Shown here: in pieces, positions 5,965-12,803 of the stretch
Position numbering within the stretch: the first letter of the stretch is position 1
How the letters are laid out: each line of letters begins with the position of its first letter
Assembly: GCA_016203825.1 (NCBI GenBank)
Contig: JACQMA010000104.1
Location: 1 to 12,803 of the forward strand
Reading direction: 5' to 3'
From: Deltaproteobacteria bacterium
GTDB taxonomy: Bacteria; UBA10199; 2-02-FULL-44-16
Length of the DNA: 12,803 nt
Translations under genes and position numbers: made by a program
The notes under the pieces: model-generated
What the model saw: the letters and a program-made list of their open reading frames with translations, nothing else
Told to the model about the DNA's origin: nothing
The model's database searches: none

Positions 5965-6507
5965 CTACGCCGAAAGTTTTCCGACAAATTCCTGATACAT
6001 GTCGAGTGACCATTCCCATTCGGACCAGCGGCGGATGATGGGAAGATCAATCTCATGACGGCTGGCAACGGCCAAGGCCTGGTCCAGCGCCTCTTCTTCG
6101 CTCCAGCGATACCACGCGGCAAGTCGATGCCGGACACAATCGGTCGGTGAAAGGAGTTTAAAGCTCCCGTGCGGGGTTTTGAGGGTCGCATAGCGTCCAA
6201 CGATCTCGTCACCAACGATCGGCGGCCAGGCAAAAAAGACAACCTCAAAAGGGACCATTGGACTCCGAAACGAATGAAGCGCCATGGCCGTGAACCCGAG
6301 CGATGACATGAGTTTTTCGATTTTTGTCACTGGATATTTCGATGTCACCAGGTCGAGGACGGACGTTTTCACGCGCGGGGCATAGATGGCAGCGCACGCC
6401 TTTCCCGTGAGGACCGTCTCGACACCAATCTCCTGCATCTCACCAGCAATGGTCGCAATGGACTCACGAAGGGTGAGGTCTTTCCAGTGAACTTTCTTTT
6501 TCGGCAT
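5965..6507 (-). CDS. Degenerate nucleotidyltransferase-fold protein, function unknown
   Basis: A 180-residue protein from the ATG at 6507, which has a weak GGTGG just upstream; in-frame ATGs at 6528 and 6588 would lengthen the overlap with the DUF192 gene. The segment VLTGKACAAIYAPRVKTSV (32-50) sits where related proteins have a GG motif and an S-x-D-x-D pair. Here the second glycine is K36 and the acidic pair reads S49-V50-L51-D52-L53, so at most one aspartate remains. The C-terminal half, with KLLSPTDCVRHRLAAWYRW at 117-135 and an IRRWSEWE helix near 158-165, matches a family I recall beside nucleotidyltransferase and DUF genes. It is probably a catalytically dead or binding-only version. 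It follows the DUF192 gene with a 44-bp overlap and ends 38 bp before the peptidase start. Confidence 0.7.
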   Translation of the reverse strand: MPKKKVHWKDLTLRESIATIAGEMQEIGVETVLTGKACAAIYAPRVKTSVLDLVTSKYPVTKIEKLMSSLGFTAMALHSFRSPMVPFEVVFFAWPPIVGDEIVGRYATLKTPHGSFKLLSPTDCVRHRLAAWYRWSEEEALDQALAVASRHEIDLPIIRRWSEWEWSLDMYQEFVGKLSA

Positions 6508-6874
6508 GCCACCATTGTTCCACAACATGGATGAGAAAACAATCACCGTGACGGGATGTGTGGCGGCCCGGAATTTCAAAAACGGCATCGATCTTTTGTG
6601 GAGGAAGACTCATCCGCCACCGATCTGACCACCGATGAGGAGACGATCGTTTCGTTACCCCCACCACACGGCCGCGATCCATCCACACGAGGTCCAGAGG
6701 TGTTGCCATACCTCGCATCCAGATTGCCCACCGGAATCGAAAGGGAAACGAGATCACCAGGGCAGTCGATCCATCGCTCTCGTACAAACCTTTTATCCGT
6801 TCTCGAGACGAACACGTTTCTATAACGCGATAACGACACGGACCGATGATGAGAGGAGAACCAAAAACTTTCAT
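6464..6874 (-). CDS. DUF192-domain protein
   Basis: A 136-residue protein. Residues 19-71 carry the DUF192 pattern: a short helix SSRERIKGLY, a strand region ALVISFPF, then IWMRGMATPLDLVWMDRGRV at 51-70, which is the core of the domain. A strand-rich end, AVFEIPG, follows near 97-103. The family's biochemical role is unknown. Many members are exported, but no signal peptide is visible here. DUF192 genes are found in or next to Tad/Cpa clusters in some bacteria, which fits this position. The ATG at 6874 overlaps the stop of the TPR-like gene (ATGA), with AGG eight bases upstream. The C-terminal 15 or so residues are encoded in the 44 bp shared with the next gene and are unlikely to be conserved. 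Confidence 0.8.
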   Translation of the reverse strand: MKVFGSPLIIGPCRYRVIETCSSRERIKGLYESDGSTALVISFPFRFRWAIWMRGMATPLDLVWMDRGRVVGVTKRSSPHRWSDRWRMSLPPQKIDAVFEIPGRHTSRHGDCFLIHVVEQWWHAEKESSLERPHPS

Positions 6875-7956
6875 GACGATTGCCTGAAGGCCGCCCTGAG
6901 AAGACCTCCGAGTTCACGCGTTTCGTCGCTTGGGGTTGCTTTGTGGAGCCATGTCATCAACTCGGCAATGACGGTTCGTCGTCCATCTTCCTGGCTCATC
7001 GCCAGCTTCAACCATTCACGATATGTGGGGAGATAGCCGGGATCGCGCTCGAGGGTGCGACGAAAGAGTTGTTCACCCCGCTCATCATCGCCCACGGCAA
7101 ATGCCGCGCGCCCAGCAAGATACGCGGCACGAAGACCGAGCTCTCCACACCATGCCTGCTCGAAACGTTCATAGAGGGTTCCGACCTCGAATGTTTTTTC
7201 TTCCACCGAAAAGAATTCAAGGCGGGCAAAGGCACCGAGACGCGAATCGGGATCGGTGCGCTTGAGCCATCGCTTCGCCACACGCCGGCTCCCTTGCTTC
7301 AACGCAAGGATGACAATTTTCGCAGCCACGGAAGGATCGGCCTCTTGCTCGTACGCCGCTTCATACCACGTGCGCGCGAGATCGAGGCGTCCCTGCTGTT
7401 CAAGTCGCCATGCACGCCATGCTGCTTGGCGGCCTGGTTGCTCGAACTCCTCCGCACTCGCAAGAGCCAGCGAGTGCGTCCGGAGTTCTTGCAACCGCCG
7501 CCACTGGTGTGGAGCGCAATGCGCTCCACCTTCAAAAACTTTTTGGAGGGTCTCTTGTTCCGACGTTGGAAGCGGCGCAGAAAAATGCGCCATGATTTCA
7601 CGACATGCAATCGCAACGTCGAGCAAGATTACGGCTGGAGCGTGGCAATTGAGGACATAATGTTCGCTTGCCTCTTCGAAAAAAAAGGAGACCCCGTTTT
7701 CCCCTTCCACACGAAGAACTTTTCGCCCACCCAAAAGCTCTGAAGGAGCTTCACGGATTGCTTCCCATTCTGCAAGCGACACCAAGCGCAGGAGGACGTG
7801 CGATTCTCGAAGATGTGAGGGAGGATGAAAAACGAGACGTGTCTGATGTTCGGACGGCGTCACGCTCCATCCTAGCGGGAGACGGTTTTCTCCACGACTG
7901 ATCCGCGGGACGATCATCAAGGCTCCCACTATAATGATGGTGCCCACGCGTCTCAC
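6871..7956 (-). CDS. Exported helical-repeat (TPR-like) protein of the Tad operon
   Basis: A 361-residue protein starting at GTG 7956, which overlaps the upstream stop (GTGA) and has GGAAGGGA six bases before it. Residues 1-22 are a signal peptide: two arginines, a hydrophobic core (TIIIVGALMIV), then a cleavage region around SRGEN. Residues about 25-130 are predicted strand-rich and unrecognised. From about 165 to the end there are paired helices with TPR-like spacing, for example RLDLARTWYEAAYEQEADPS near 196-215 and DERGEQLFRRTLERDPGYLP near 294-313. Tad loci usually encode a TPR lipoprotein (TadD) needed for secretin assembly. This protein may fill that role, but it has no lipobox cysteine, so the equivalence is only a suggestion. 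Confidence 0.7.
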   Translation of the reverse strand: MRRVGTIIIVGALMIVPRISRGENRLPLGWSVTPSEHQTRLVFHPPSHLRESHVLLRLVSLAEWEAIREAPSELLGGRKVLRVEGENGVSFFFEEASEHYVLNCHAPAVILLDVAIACREIMAHFSAPLPTSEQETLQKVFEGGAHCAPHQWRRLQELRTHSLALASAEEFEQPGRQAAWRAWRLEQQGRLDLARTWYEAAYEQEADPSVAAKIVILALKQGSRRVAKRWLKRTDPDSRLGAFARLEFFSVEEKTFEVGTLYERFEQAWCGELGLRAAYLAGRAAFAVGDDERGEQLFRRTLERDPGYLPTYREWLKLAMSQEDGRRTVIAELMTWLHKATPSDETRELGGLLRAAFRQSS

Positions 7957-8534
7957 GGTGAATCCCTTCCTTCGATCTGTTGAAGGAATGCCTCAACTTG
8001 GAGATCCCCAGGATAGAGGAGTTTGGCCTGGTACAATGTTGCCCGCGCCTGGATCGTCTCCCCCTTCGCCATCCAGTCTTTGGCTTCGGTGAGGAGTGAT
8101 TCTCTTTTTGGGATCGCGGCCGGCGAAGACGCGGAAGGAGTTGCAACGGGGGAAGTGTGGTCGAAGGACGATCGCATCATCAAGAGCACCGTCGCCAGGA
8201 CAAAGGGAATGACGAAGAGTTCATAGGGCATGCGCCGAGGAAGCTCGATGCGATACGGTGTCAGTCCAATCATGATGCGGCCGCCGTGGCGCAGCACCGT
8301 CTCGGCGCGTTGTCCATCGATGCCGTGAAGGATATCCGTGAGGGCCACGAGGACAATCCGCCACCATCGGCGACGCACGATCCCTAAACACCACATGCCC
8401 CGATCCAGTCGAGCAACGAGCTGACAGCCACCGGGTGCAGAGACAAGATATAAAAGTCCTGAAGGAGGAAAAGGGCGCGCACTGATAATCCCGCCCGCAT
8501 CGTTTACAAGCCGCACCTCTTTGACCAATGACAC
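7953..8534 (-). CDS. FHA-like / membrane helix / helical-repeat protein of the Tad operon
   Basis: A 193-residue protein starting at GTG 8534, one base after the previous stop, with AGGAGG six bases upstream. Residues 25-99 resemble a diverged FHA beta-sandwich. The end of it, GIDGQRAETVLRHGGRIMIG (71-90) and LTPYRIELP (91-99), copies the usual NG-x-x-V...L..GD.I.IG ending. The conserved Arg and Ser-His of phosphothreonine-binding FHA domains are not evident, so binding may be lost. A membrane helix follows at about 104-120, then a Pro/Ser-rich linker (126-142), then a helical pair at 146-188 resembling a single TPR. The likely arrangement is an N-terminal cytoplasmic domain and a periplasmic tail. 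Its position between a membrane protein and an exported TPR-like protein suggests a scaffold of the Tad machine. The FHA call is by eye. Confidence 0.6.
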   Translation of the reverse strand: MSLVKEVRLVNDAGGIISARPFPPSGLLYLVSAPGGCQLVARLDRGMWCLGIVRRRWWRIVLVALTDILHGIDGQRAETVLRHGGRIMIGLTPYRIELPRRMPYELFVIPFVLATVLLMMRSSFDHTSPVATPSASSPAAIPKRESLLTEAKDWMAKGETIQARATLYQAKLLYPGDLQVEAFLQQIEGRDSP

Positions 8535-8535
8535 G

Positions 8536-9042
8536 TTACTCCTCCTTCGTGATGGCCATGATCACCCATGGCCCCTGCGGCGACGCGAGGATGAGGCGCG
8601 CGTGCTGTCCTTCGTAGGTGATGACACCACGTGCAGACGATGCGCCCTTTTTGATCTCTCCCACGATGGCCAATGCCTCGCGTGCCGTTGCTTTCCCCAC
8701 AAGATCGATCACGTGACGATGCGCATCTTCTCCCGGGCGATCAGTAGCCACCACCCGCAATCGATCATCGAGGAGCCAGACACGACCGCAAAGACATTGT
8801 GCAAGCGCTTGGCACCATGCATGATCGGAGAATGACGTTGATGCCCTCTCATTCAACTTTACTTCCGATGATGGCGGTTGATGTCTTCGTGCAAAGCGAA
8901 ACAAAAAAGAGATCGCGATCGACACCGCAGCAATTTTGGTCAGGAGCGATGCATCGACAAGGGTCGCGTCGACGCCAATGCGAAGCGATGCCGCAAAGAG
9001 ATACAGGAGTGATACTGCCGCGGCGATGAAGGGACCATTCAT
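8536..9042 (-). CDS. Two-helix membrane protein with C-terminal cytoplasmic domain, unknown function
   Basis: A 168-residue protein starting at ATG 9042, which overlaps the tadC stop (ATGA) and has GGAGG seven bases upstream. The same frame is open much further upstream, but that part is out-of-frame tadC. Two hydrophobic helices lie at about 5-20 and 34-50. The following RFARRHQ places the remainder in the cytoplasm by the positive-inside rule. Residues 75-168 alternate helix and strand: helix 73-85, strands VWLLDD and LRVVAT, a long helix 105-131, then strands GVITYEG, ARLILAS and WVIMAITK. This order fits a PAS, GAF or Roadblock/LC7-like fold, but no diagnostic motif is present. It is probably a Tad accessory protein; function is unknown. 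Confidence 0.6.
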   Translation of the reverse strand: MNGPFIAAAVSLLYLFAASLRIGVDATLVDASLLTKIAAVSIAISFLFRFARRHQPPSSEVKLNERASTSFSDHAWCQALAQCLCGRVWLLDDRLRVVATDRPGEDAHRHVIDLVGKATAREALAIVGEIKKGASSARGVITYEGQHARLILASPQGPWVIMAITKEE

Positions 9043-9656
9043 AGCAGCGCCTCCACACCCCCGGTAAGCCAGCGGATCACCAAAGGGGAAAAGATCATGA
9101 TAAACGTCGCCGGCATGATGAAGAAGACGAGCGGCAAGAGGAGTTTTTGCGAAGCAATAATTCCAGCGCGTTCCGCGCGCGCAAAGCGATCGATGCGCAG
9201 TTGCTCGGCATGGATGCGCAGTACCGTCCCGAGGGGAGTTCCCAACCGATCGGCATTGGCAAGCGATGCGGCAAACGATGCGATCGCAGGAATCTTCACG
9301 CGAACGGCGAGGTGCTGACACGCCTCGGAGAAACGACTCCCCCATTGAACTTCCTGAAGGACCGTTTGCATTTCTTCCCCCAGGGGTCCCAATGTGGCGC
9401 GCGCAAGGATACGCTCGAGTGAGGCCACGACATCGAGACCGGCCTCGACAGAAATGGTGAGCCAATCCATCAGGAGGGGAAGACTCGCAATCATCGCCTC
9501 GCGCCGGGCGCGACGACGACACCAACGAAGCAAGGGACGACAACGTTTGGAAACAACACGCATCCACGACGACCATCGCTCGATGTGGACAAAGATATCT
9601 TTCGCGATGAGAAACGCCGCTGCACTCACGAAAAAAATTGATCCAAAAAAATCCAT
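9039..9656 (-). CDS. tadC: Tad pilus inner-membrane platform protein TadC
   Basis: TadC pairs with TadB as the inner-membrane platform that couples the CpaF motor to pilin assembly. The 205-residue protein has one N-terminal membrane helix (about 4-22), a basic stretch, a T2SSF cytoplasmic helical domain (about 55-175) with PLLMDWLTISVEAGLDVVAS near 60-79 and a second conserved RLGTPLGTVLRIHAEQLR near 136-153, and a hydrophobic C-terminus, LLLPLVFFIMPATFIMIF, near 173-190. Classical TadC proteins are usually nearer 290-320 residues with more N-terminal helices, so this is a compact form. The ATG at 9656 has GAGGAG a few bases upstream and follows tadB by 7 bp. Confidence 0.88.
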   Translation of the reverse strand: MDFFGSIFFVSAAAFLIAKDIFVHIERWSSWMRVVSKRCRPLLRWCRRRARREAMIASLPLLMDWLTISVEAGLDVVASLERILARATLGPLGEEMQTVLQEVQWGSRFSEACQHLAVRVKIPAIASFAASLANADRLGTPLGTVLRIHAEQLRIDRFARAERAGIIASQKLLLPLVFFIMPATFIMIFSPLVIRWLTGGVEALL

Positions 9657-9663
9657 TATCTCC

Positions 9664-10335
9664 TCACACGTTGATCTGAATGATCCGCCAGAGAAACCAA
9701 GCCCCTATCCCTTCCAATACAACGGCCATCGTTACCGCACCGAACCCCAGGGACGTCTGCCACAGAGGTTCAAGATAGCTGGGAGTTGCGAGCGCCAGAA
9801 GTGATGCAAGCCCCCACGGTAAAAATAAAAGCATCACGCCTTGGACTTTTCCTTGCGTCGTTGCGGTCTGGATTTTCTTTTTCACCCGATGGCGTTCCCG
9901 AATCGTTGTTGCGAGTTTTGAAAAAACTTCGATGAGATTACCCCCCGTCGTCGAGAGGATGGCAATCGTCTGCGCCGTTATCTGAACATCTTCGATCGGA
10001 ACGCGACGGGCAAGATCGTGAAAGCCCTCGTCGATCGTCGCACCCGCGTGCACCTGATGAACAAGGGCATCAAAGGCGCGTTTCGTCGCACCTATCGTGC
10101 TCACAGCGACACTCTCACACGCCTGGTGGAGCGAAAGCCCCGCTCGCAGACCCGCGGCGATGTGATCGAGCGTTTCGGGAAATGCTCGTTCGATCTCACG
10201 AAGTTCTCGTTGATTCCGCCACGAAGACCACAAGGTCCCTGCCACCTTCTGAAGGACACAGAGACATTCTACCCCTCGTTCTCGTACGAAAAGAAACGCT
10301 GCCGCGCCGCACAGAAGAATCGCAATGGCATTCAC
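9664..10335 (-). CDS. tadB: Tad pilus inner-membrane platform protein TadB
   Basis: Platform partner of TadC. It is read from GTG 10335, which forms a GTGA overlap with the cpaF stop and has GGAGG five bases upstream; GTG at 10341 lies too close to that site. The protein has 223 residues: one N-terminal helix (about 2-17), a T2SSF domain with FPETLDHIAAGLRAGLSLHQ near 52-71 and a second half with LSTTGGNLIEVFSKLATTIR near 127-146, then two C-terminal helices (about 166-188 and 195-218). Most TadB proteins have about 300 or more residues with an extra N-terminal part that is absent here. The basic stretch RERHRVKKKI marks the cytoplasmic face before the final helices. Confidence 0.88.
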   Translation of the reverse strand: MNAIAILLCGAAAFLFVRERGVECLCVLQKVAGTLWSSWRNQRELREIERAFPETLDHIAAGLRAGLSLHQACESVAVSTIGATKRAFDALVHQVHAGATIDEGFHDLARRVPIEDVQITAQTIAILSTTGGNLIEVFSKLATTIRERHRVKKKIQTATTQGKVQGVMLLFLPWGLASLLALATPSYLEPLWQTSLGFGAVTMAVVLEGIGAWFLWRIIQINV

Positions 10336-12044
10336 GGGCACCTCCGCAAGCTGATCGTCTCGCCAACCATTCCTTCAAGCTCCACCACTTCGACGACCTG
10401 CCGCTGCCCGTTCGAGCACCGCGCGAGGTGAATCACGAGATCGATCGCACTGACGATCTGTTCACGAATGACGTGCAGGGGAAGATCGTGGGCCGAAAGG
10501 ACCATGACCTCGATGCGACGAAGCGCATCGGCGGCGGCGTTGGCGTGCACGGTGGTGAGCGAGCCATCGTGGCCGGTGTTCATCGCTTGCAGCATGTCGA
10601 AGGCCTCCGCCCCGCGCACCTCACCGACGACAATGCGATCGGGACGCATGCGCAGACTGTTGCGCACGAGATCGCGGATGGTCACGGCACCCGCACCTTC
10701 GAGATTGGGAGGACGCGTTTCAAGACGCACGACATGCGCCTGCCGAAGTTGCAGTTCGGCGGCATCTTCGATCGTGATGATGCGTTCTTCAGGAGAGATA
10801 TTTTCCGAGAGGGCATTGAGGAATGTCGTCTTTCCCGAGCCCGTACCACCAGAAATAATAATGTTGCTGCGCTCGCACACCTTCGTCGCCAAAAACGCGG
10901 CGATATCGTCGGTGAGCATTCCCGCTGCAACGAGATCACGCATACTCTTCATACGCTGATCAAAACGTCGAATCGTCAGAATGGGGCCATTCAAGGCAAG
11001 TGGGGGAATGATCGCGTTGACGCGCGAGCCATCCGGAAGGCGCGCGTCGACGAGTGGCGAGCTTTCATCGATGCGACGACCGATGGGGGCGATGATGCGC
11101 TCGATCACCGCGCGCAGTTCCCGCTCATCGGCAAACATTGCCGTAACGCGTTCGAGACGACCGGAACGCTCCGCATAGATCTGCTGATGACCATTCACCA
11201 TAATTTCCGTAATCGTCGGATCGGCGAGGAGATCCTCGAGTGGGCCGAGTCCCAGCGTCGCATCGAGGACACGTTGCACGAGTTGATCCAGAGAAGCCGT
11301 ACTCCCCGGAAAAGAACGCGATCGGGAAATGACATCATAGGCGATTGGTTCGAGCTGTTGCTTCATGAGGGTGCGATCACGCGAGCTCTGTTCAAAGGTG
11401 ACGCCCTCGTCCTTGAGACGAGCACGAAGGGCACGCACATACGAAGAGAGTCCTTCTTCGTCGTGCGCTCCCGTTTCGTGTTCCGTTAATTTTTGAAAAG
11501 ACTTCACGAATGACAGCGGGTGTTCTTCGGCATGACCCACGACGGGCAGCGCCCACTCCTTGTGAAAGGCAGCGACCACCGCCTTCACGGGGCGTTGTCG
11601 AAAAAAACAACCGATGCGAGAGCGAATAAAGCCGGAACGAATGAGTTGTTCAACCTCTTGGGCGAGTCGTGGACGGTCAAACGTGAGCGGCAAAAGAAAA
11701 AGGATCGCATCGAGGCGAGGAAGCCACGATTGGAGTTCACGACTCCCTGCCGCAGGGACAATGACCAACGGATAGGCTTCTTCGAGAAGTTCGAGGAGGC
11801 GATGCGCCTGGGCAAACTGATCCTGCTCGAGGGCGACTGTATCATAAGGATGTTGCGGAACATGAAGGAGCCCACGCAGGACATCGGGAGTGAGCGACGG
11901 CGCGAGTTCGAAGAGGTCATGCGAAGTCCTCGCCGCTCCCGCTGTTGTCACGAGAAGGGGCCGCGGCTCGATCGGGGACGAACGAGCCAGTAATGGCTCG
12001 ATGATCGTCACTCCTTCCATCGCGATGAGACCCATCAACGCCAT
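10332..12044 (-). CDS. cpaF: Tad motor ATPase CpaF/TadA fused to a P-loop-less CpaE-like domain
   Basis: Hexameric secretion ATPase that powers Tad pilus assembly at the inner membrane. The C-terminal part, from about residue 195, is a complete CpaF: GLGPLEDLLADPTITEIMVN at 265-284, Walker A GGTGSGKTT at 399-407, Asp box TIEDAAEL at 424-431, Walker B IVVGEVRG at 471-478 and His box GHDGSLTTVHAN at 491-502. The first 190 residues are extra relative to ordinary CpaF. They read like a CpaE (ParA/MinD-type) domain from its first helix on: EGVTIIEP, LLHVPQHP, YPLVIVP, LDAILFLLPL, ALPVVG. The nucleotide-binding P-loop is missing. The ATG at 12044 has AAGGGGG about five bases upstream and overlaps cpaC by 10 bp; ATG at 12035 is an alternative. 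Confidence 0.9.
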   Translation of the reverse strand: MALMGLIAMEGVTIIEPLLARSSPIEPRPLLVTTAGAARTSHDLFELAPSLTPDVLRGLLHVPQHPYDTVALEQDQFAQAHRLLELLEEAYPLVIVPAAGSRELQSWLPRLDAILFLLPLTFDRPRLAQEVEQLIRSGFIRSRIGCFFRQRPVKAVVAAFHKEWALPVVGHAEEHPLSFVKSFQKLTEHETGAHDEEGLSSYVRALRARLKDEGVTFEQSSRDRTLMKQQLEPIAYDVISRSRSFPGSTASLDQLVQRVLDATLGLGPLEDLLADPTITEIMVNGHQQIYAERSGRLERVTAMFADERELRAVIERIIAPIGRRIDESSPLVDARLPDGSRVNAIIPPLALNGPILTIRRFDQRMKSMRDLVAAGMLTDDIAAFLATKVCERSNIIISGGTGSGKTTFLNALSENISPEERIITIEDAAELQLRQAHVVRLETRPPNLEGAGAVTIRDLVRNSLRMRPDRIVVGEVRGAEAFDMLQAMNTGHDGSLTTVHANAAADALRRIEVMVLSAHDLPLHVIREQIVSAIDLVIHLARCSNGQRQVVEVVELEGMVGETISLRRCP

Positions 12045-12803
12045 CGCCGCCCCCTTTTCCCCAATGGCGTTGCCGACCGACGCTCAGGCAAGAGTCCCTG
12101 ATCGCGAAGGTGATCGCGATATTCAGATTGCGAACGGTCGCGGATCACGTCATCTTCACGCTCGAGCCACTTCGCCAGCTCTGTGTCTGCTGTCTTCGGC
12201 GCCGTGATGATGGTCGGCATCACAAAAATAAGAAATTCCGAACGTTGTGACTGGAAATCGCGCGAGGCCACGAGCGAAAAAAGGGCCGTCGACGTATCGA
12301 TGTCCTTCGGAAAGCGGTTTTTCATCTTGATATCGCCATCGCGGATGACGTTCCCAAGGACGAGGCTTTCGCCCGAGCGGCAGACGGCCGTCGTCGTGAC
12401 GCGGTGCAGGTCAATGCCGCCGTCGAGGCTTGCAGAGGGGGCAGAGAGTTTCGCGGCAATTTTGAGATCAACGCTCGATCCAACCGCAATCGGTTCCGTT
12501 TCGAGCGTGATGCCCACCTGCTTGAATTCGGTTTTCTCGCCATTCAAGAAGGGAATCTCGGTACCGCTAAAAAGTTCTCCCCGCTCGCCATCTTTGACGA
12601 TGAGGGACGAGTGCTCGAGAACGCGTGCATCACCCTGCTCGCGCGCAAGGCGAAGTTTCGGCAAGAGATTGATCACGAATCCCAGGAGCGTGCGCCCTGT
12701 CCCTTCGGCTTCTCCCAAAAGTCCCGCCCCACTTCCACCACTCGAGACATTTCCTCGCGTCGTTTTGGGAAAGGACCCGGGAGCCCACGTCACTCCGAAG
12801 CGC
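12035..12803 (-). CDS. cpaC: Secretin CpaC/RcpA, C-terminal part only (5' end beyond the window)
   Basis: The open frame runs from the right edge for 255 residues without an upstream stop, so the true start is outside; an internal GTG at 12793 is not the start. This is the outer-membrane secretin domain that forms the Tad pilus exit channel. Seen: the glycine/serine-rich region GGSGAG characteristic of secretin cores, a SGTEIPF motif, GITLETEPIAVGSSVDLKIA typical of the beta-barrel strands, SGESLVLGNVI, and the terminal SEFLIFVMPTII, which matches the family's usual closing strand (ELVIFVTP). A charged tail of about 50 residues follows. It overlaps cpaF by 10 bp and is the most upstream Tad gene visible. 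Confidence 0.9.
   Translation of the reverse strand, partial: RFGVTWAPGSFPKTTRGNVSSGGSGAGLLGEAEGTGRTLLGFVINLLPKLRLAREQGDARVLEHSSLIVKDGERGELFSGTEIPFLNGEKTEFKQVGITLETEPIAVGSSVDLKIAAKLSAPSASLDGGIDLHRVTTTAVCRSGESLVLGNVIRDGDIKMKNRFPKDIDTSTALFSLVASRDFQSQRSEFLIFVMPTIITAPKTADTELAKWLEREDDVIRDRSQSEYRDHLRDQGLLPERRSATPLGKRGRRWR

Noticed and set aside
6880..7743. Plus-strand open frame of 287 codons opposite the TPR-like gene
   Set aside because: No recognisable motif or Shine-Dalgarno. The minus-strand frame has a signal peptide, a coupled start and repeat structure.
8536..9576. A 346-residue version of the membrane protein after tadC
   Set aside because: The first 178 residues are out-of-frame tadC with a Cys/Arg-rich, unprotein-like composition. 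The ATG at 9042 has a good Shine-Dalgarno and ATGA coupling.
10182..11489. Plus-strand open frame of 435 codons opposite cpaF
   Set aside because: Composition is rich in His, Arg and Asp with no domain motif. The opposite strand encodes an unmistakable CpaF with all its motifs, so this is a shadow of GC-rich codon use.

Overview
The window reads as a dense chromosomal stretch from a diderm (Gram-negative-type) bacterium. A secretin (cpaC), Tad-pilus motor and platform genes, signal peptides and an MglA-family polarity GTPase occur together. That combination points to a deltaproteobacterial, Myxococcota or Bdellovibrionota-like lineage, possibly an uncultured one. The placement is inferred from gene content, not proven.

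Left part (1-3954). A minus-strand ATPase of the AAA/DUF4143 type runs off the left edge (1-560). It is divergent from a plus-strand run of folK (folate synthesis), a small membrane-anchored zinc-finger-like protein, a short transaldolase, and an exported protein with a GT-B glycosyltransferase-like fold. The genes in this run overlap by 4 to 16 bp, so they are probably one operon. The 174-bp divergent intergenic region (561-734) holds three inverted repeats, one sitting exactly inside a probable promoter of the ATPase gene. A plus-strand two-gene unit follows (3299-3954): a 75-residue protein and a nucleotidyltransferase-fold protein that overlap by 76 bp, apparently from a leaderless promoter.

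Right part (3967-12803). Everything is on the minus strand. In transcription order it is: secretin cpaC (partial), a CpaE-like/CpaF fusion ATPase, compact tadB and tadC, a two-helix membrane protein of unknown function, an FHA-like/membrane/helical-repeat protein, an exported helical-repeat (TPR-like) protein, a DUF192 protein, a degenerate nucleotidyltransferase-fold protein, an M20 metallopeptidase and an MglA-like GTPase. Junctions from cpaC to the DUF192 gene are overlaps or gaps of 7 bp or less, which argues for one translationally coupled Tad operon. The last three genes look more loosely attached, with a candidate internal leaderless promoter before the peptidase.

How it fits together: CpaC would form the outer-membrane channel, the CpaF part would power assembly, and TadB/TadC would form the inner-membrane platform. 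The three unknown genes after tadC are probably lineage-specific accessory parts of the same machine. The most striking points are: the MglA-like GTPase is changed at both positions (21 and 82) known to control GTP hydrolysis in Myxococcus MglA; the motor ATPase is fused to a CpaE-like domain that has lost its P-loop; and a glycosyltransferase-like fold appears to be exported. No rRNA, tRNA, CRISPR array or insertion sequence was seen.
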